A stretch of 64,000 nucleotides of DNA. Source: Trichopria drosophilae (Eukaryota > Arthropoda > Insecta > Hymenoptera > Diapriidae). Location: NCBI GenBank assembly GCA_030407085.1, contig CM059586.1, forward strand, positions 29,995,501-30,059,500, read 5' to 3'. Below are positions 61,962 to 64,000 of this stretch, in pieces. The position numbers and the translations under genes are program-made. The notes under the pieces are model-generated. The model was not told the origin of the DNA. It worked only from the letters and a program-made list of their open reading frames with translations, and did no database searches. How positions within the stretch are numbered: position 1 is the stretch's first letter; every line of letters begins with the position of its first letter.

Positions 61962-62177
61962 ATGTTTGCATTATCGAGGTTTCAACAACAAGCTCGTCGT
62001 GCTTATAATTGGGGTTCTAAAAGATATGAGATCAACGTTCCTCTCAGAAATAACAAAAATATTCTGGTGTACCAACAGCTTAATCCATTCGGTAAAATGC
62101 AAAATACATTGTTTTTGGGAACTCTTTGTCTACTGCACGAGCAAGAACATGTGGCCATTAAACCCGTAGAATGGTAA
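61962..62177 (+). CDS. Unidentified small ORF, 71 codons
   Basis: The predicted product starts MFALSRFQQQARRAYNWGSK and contains YEINVPLRNN, QQLNPFGKMQNTLFLGTLC and ends EHVAIKPVEW. A basic, amphipathic-looking N-terminus and a single weak hydrophobic stretch (TLFLGTLCLL) resemble small mitochondrial membrane subunits, but I do not recognise the family. There is no obvious intron or upstream exon. An overlapping frame from an ATG at 61,894 gives another short product (MSLSTYNKPSASKMKEKG). It could be a retrocopy, a genuine small gene or chance. Confidence 0.35.
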   Translation: MFALSRFQQQARRAYNWGSKRYEINVPLRNNKNILVYQQLNPFGKMQNTLFLGTLCLLHEQEHVAIKPVEW

Positions 62178-62205
62178 CTGATGAAACTAGCCAGGCTTAG
62201 GTTAG

Positions 62206-62217
62206 CCCCCCCCCCCC
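62206..62217. repeat. Poly-C tract of 12
   Basis: An uninterrupted run of 12 C's just after the small ORF. It is unusual in sequence this AT-rich, and such runs are prone to length error. Confidence 0.95.
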
Positions 62218-62705
62218 TCTAAGCGTAAACTAAAAAATGGTATATTTTTAATAAATTAATAATACAAGTATAAATTACGACACAATTGTACTATTAAGCT
62301 AGTCCTTTCAAGGCCACCCCCAGATAATTACAAATTGGAATAGGAAAAATCAAACACCTTATACGCAAGTTATAGTAGTTAATGTTTTTGTTTATTTTAT
62401 TGTAATTAAAGGTGAATTTATTAGTTTTAATTTCCAAGTTATGATTGAAATTACTCGTTCGTTAAATAATTTTGTTATCGTTATAATAGTAATATTTAAT
62501 ACAATCTAAACCCAAAGGCAATTTCGACTATGAATGCGACTAAATTAGTACATGACGATACGAGTGCGAATATCGGCTACATTGCACATATATCGTAAGG
62601 AGATTTTTTTGCATGAAAGATATTTTTCGCGTATTGATTTGAGTGAACTTAAAATTCTTAATTCAACATTGAATGTATCAAAACACAGTATTTCTTCTTA
62701 ACGTT

Positions 62706-62996
62706 ATACTTCCCTTTATTAACCTTCCCAATATTAGCCGTAAGGTCCTTTTTAACATTACCATCGCCCACCCCCCCCCCCCCCCGGCTGTTGTACCCTA
62801 CCATCCTCCACATCACGCGTGCGCTATGTTTCATTCGGAGTTAAGCTGATAGCTATATATCACGAATCCGGTCAACGCATGCGCATTTTCTCATCGCATG
62901 TGCAGATTGGCTGGAGGCACCCATTTATGCAGCTAATATTAGGAGGATTACAATAGGATCGGCAAAACGCAGTGAGCTAATACCGGGAAGGAGTAC
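62706..62996. mobile_element. Degraded MITE related to the 36.9-kb copy
   Basis: The left part has TACTTCCC and CCTTCCCAATATTAGCC. The right part has GAGCTAATACCGGGAAGGAG, inverted. CGCATGCGC-type words occur inside, at about 62,877. A 15-base poly-C run lies at 62,771-62,785. The termini are imperfect, so the copy is old. Confidence 0.6.
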
Positions 62997-63137
62997 AATG
63001 TTGAATAATTCATACTTTCATAAAGTTTATAGAAAATAAATGATTATGCCCCTTTAAAACAAGTTTTTTAAAACTAGTAAATATTAGCCAGAGAAGTATG
63101 AATCTTCCATACTGACTTTTTTCCACTTCTCTACTGG

Positions 63138-63717
63138 ATACGGGATCTCACATGGGAAATGAGAACTAATATGGTAACTAATGTGGAAAGCGCAAAATTG
63201 AAAATCATTTGAAATTTCCCATATGGGAAATGATCTGAGAATGATAAATCGAAAATTTTGTAAAAATTTATCAGATAGAAAAGTTATGTAGGAATGAAAA
63301 TTTGGAAACTTTAAATGACTTTTAGATTTTTAATTTTTCAGATGATCCAATAGAAGCTGTTCATACGATTTCACCTGTTATTAGGATAAATATAATAGCA
63401 ATAGTGTCATGAAAAGCTGCTTGGATCATCTCTGGTATTAAAAATATTATATGATTCATCATATGAACCTAAGGAAAATTTCGATTTTCAAATTCCAGGT
63501 CATTTCTCATGTGGGAAAAGTAATAAAAAAGCTATATTTTCATTTTCCACATTAGTTCTCATACGGGAAAACGTCATAAAATATTCGCGATTTTCCATTT
63601 CCACATAATCTCCGATGTAGGAAATTTCTGAAAAATTGCGATGTCTCGTCCCAACATATTCCCCCATATGGGAAATTTTAGTACCCTTTGCAATTTCTCC
63701 ATGTGAGATCCCACATC
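63138..63717. mobile_element. 580-bp fold-back element with CATATGGGAAAT repeats
   Basis: The left arm ATACGGGATCTCACATGGGA mirrors the right arm CCATGTGAGATCCCACATCC. Several CCATATGGGAAAT and TTCCACATTAGTTCTCAT words recur in both orientations inside. The 81-codon ORF on the minus strand is a shadow of these repeats. Confidence 0.72.
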
Positions 63718-64000
63718 CCATGGAAATTATTAGTAGGTTTTTCACTTAAAAAAAGAAACGAATTTAATAATTGACGAGAACTAGATTTGCAGCAGTTAAC
63801 ACTTTGAATTTTTGACGACCATCGTAATGTCTTGACTCATTATTTGTTTACTGAATTCGATACTGGAAAATTATTTACATTACTTTCTTATAAAATATTC
63901 AGGAATATAATTAAATTCTTATAAGAGTGTACAATCAACAAACAATAAGTATCAATGCGTACTTATTCACCAAATGGCCCAGCGTAATTTAATCATATAC
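63718..64000. other. Window end, no recognised gene
   Basis: Nothing supportable was seen. Confidence 0.4.

Overview
The window is AT-rich eukaryotic DNA from an insect. Four intron-containing nuclear genes sit among many degraded LINEs and fold-back transposons. AT content, short introns with GTAAGT-type donors and the transposon types would suit a hymenopteran such as a parasitoid wasp, but that placement is a guess. Nothing here is prokaryotic: there are no operons, Shine-Dalgarno sites or CRISPR arrays. All family assignments come from recalled family motifs, not from searches.

Layout. 1-6,830: degraded non-LTR retrotransposons, at least four copies of related families. 6,835-7,570 (+): the last two coding exons of tRNA-His guanylyltransferase (THG1); its N-terminal exons are not visible and must lie outside the window or be lost. 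7,838-8,886: five CAGT-ended MITEs nested inside one another. 9,320-13,252 (-): V-ATPase subunit d (VhaAC39) in six exons. Its third intron holds a LINE, itself broken by a 1.3-kb fold-back element. Exon 3 shows an apparent one-base frameshift in a homopolymer. 13,600-15,200: a 56-bp minisatellite array. A TTAA-flanked fold-back element lies just beyond it, and its empty site is preserved in sister copies. 17,329-30,436 (+): a seven-exon bHLH gene of 2,063 codons that looks like the insect counterpart of vertebrate USF3 (KIAA2018), with polyglutamine and histidine tracts. 31,227-32,457: a 1.2-kb Tc1/mariner-like fold-back. 35,288-35,560: a lone broken exon of a sterol O-acyltransferase paralogue. 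43.8-45.1 kb: a degraded R4/Dong-like LINE. 46,005-52,178 (+): an apparently intact eight-exon sterol O-acyltransferase (SOAT/ACAT). 52,741-53,121: a tRNA-derived SINE with target-site duplications. 53-64 kb: intergenic sequence rich in fold-back elements, with one unidentified small ORF.

The four genes are unrelated housekeeping or regulatory genes (tRNA maturation, vesicle acidification, transcription, sterol esterification) and do not form a functional cluster. The most notable content is the transposon archaeology, the 35-kb SOAT relic, the frameshift in the V-ATPase gene, and a USF3-type gene whose basic region lacks the usual DNA-contacting His-Asn pair. I did not find a convincing new multi-gene system.
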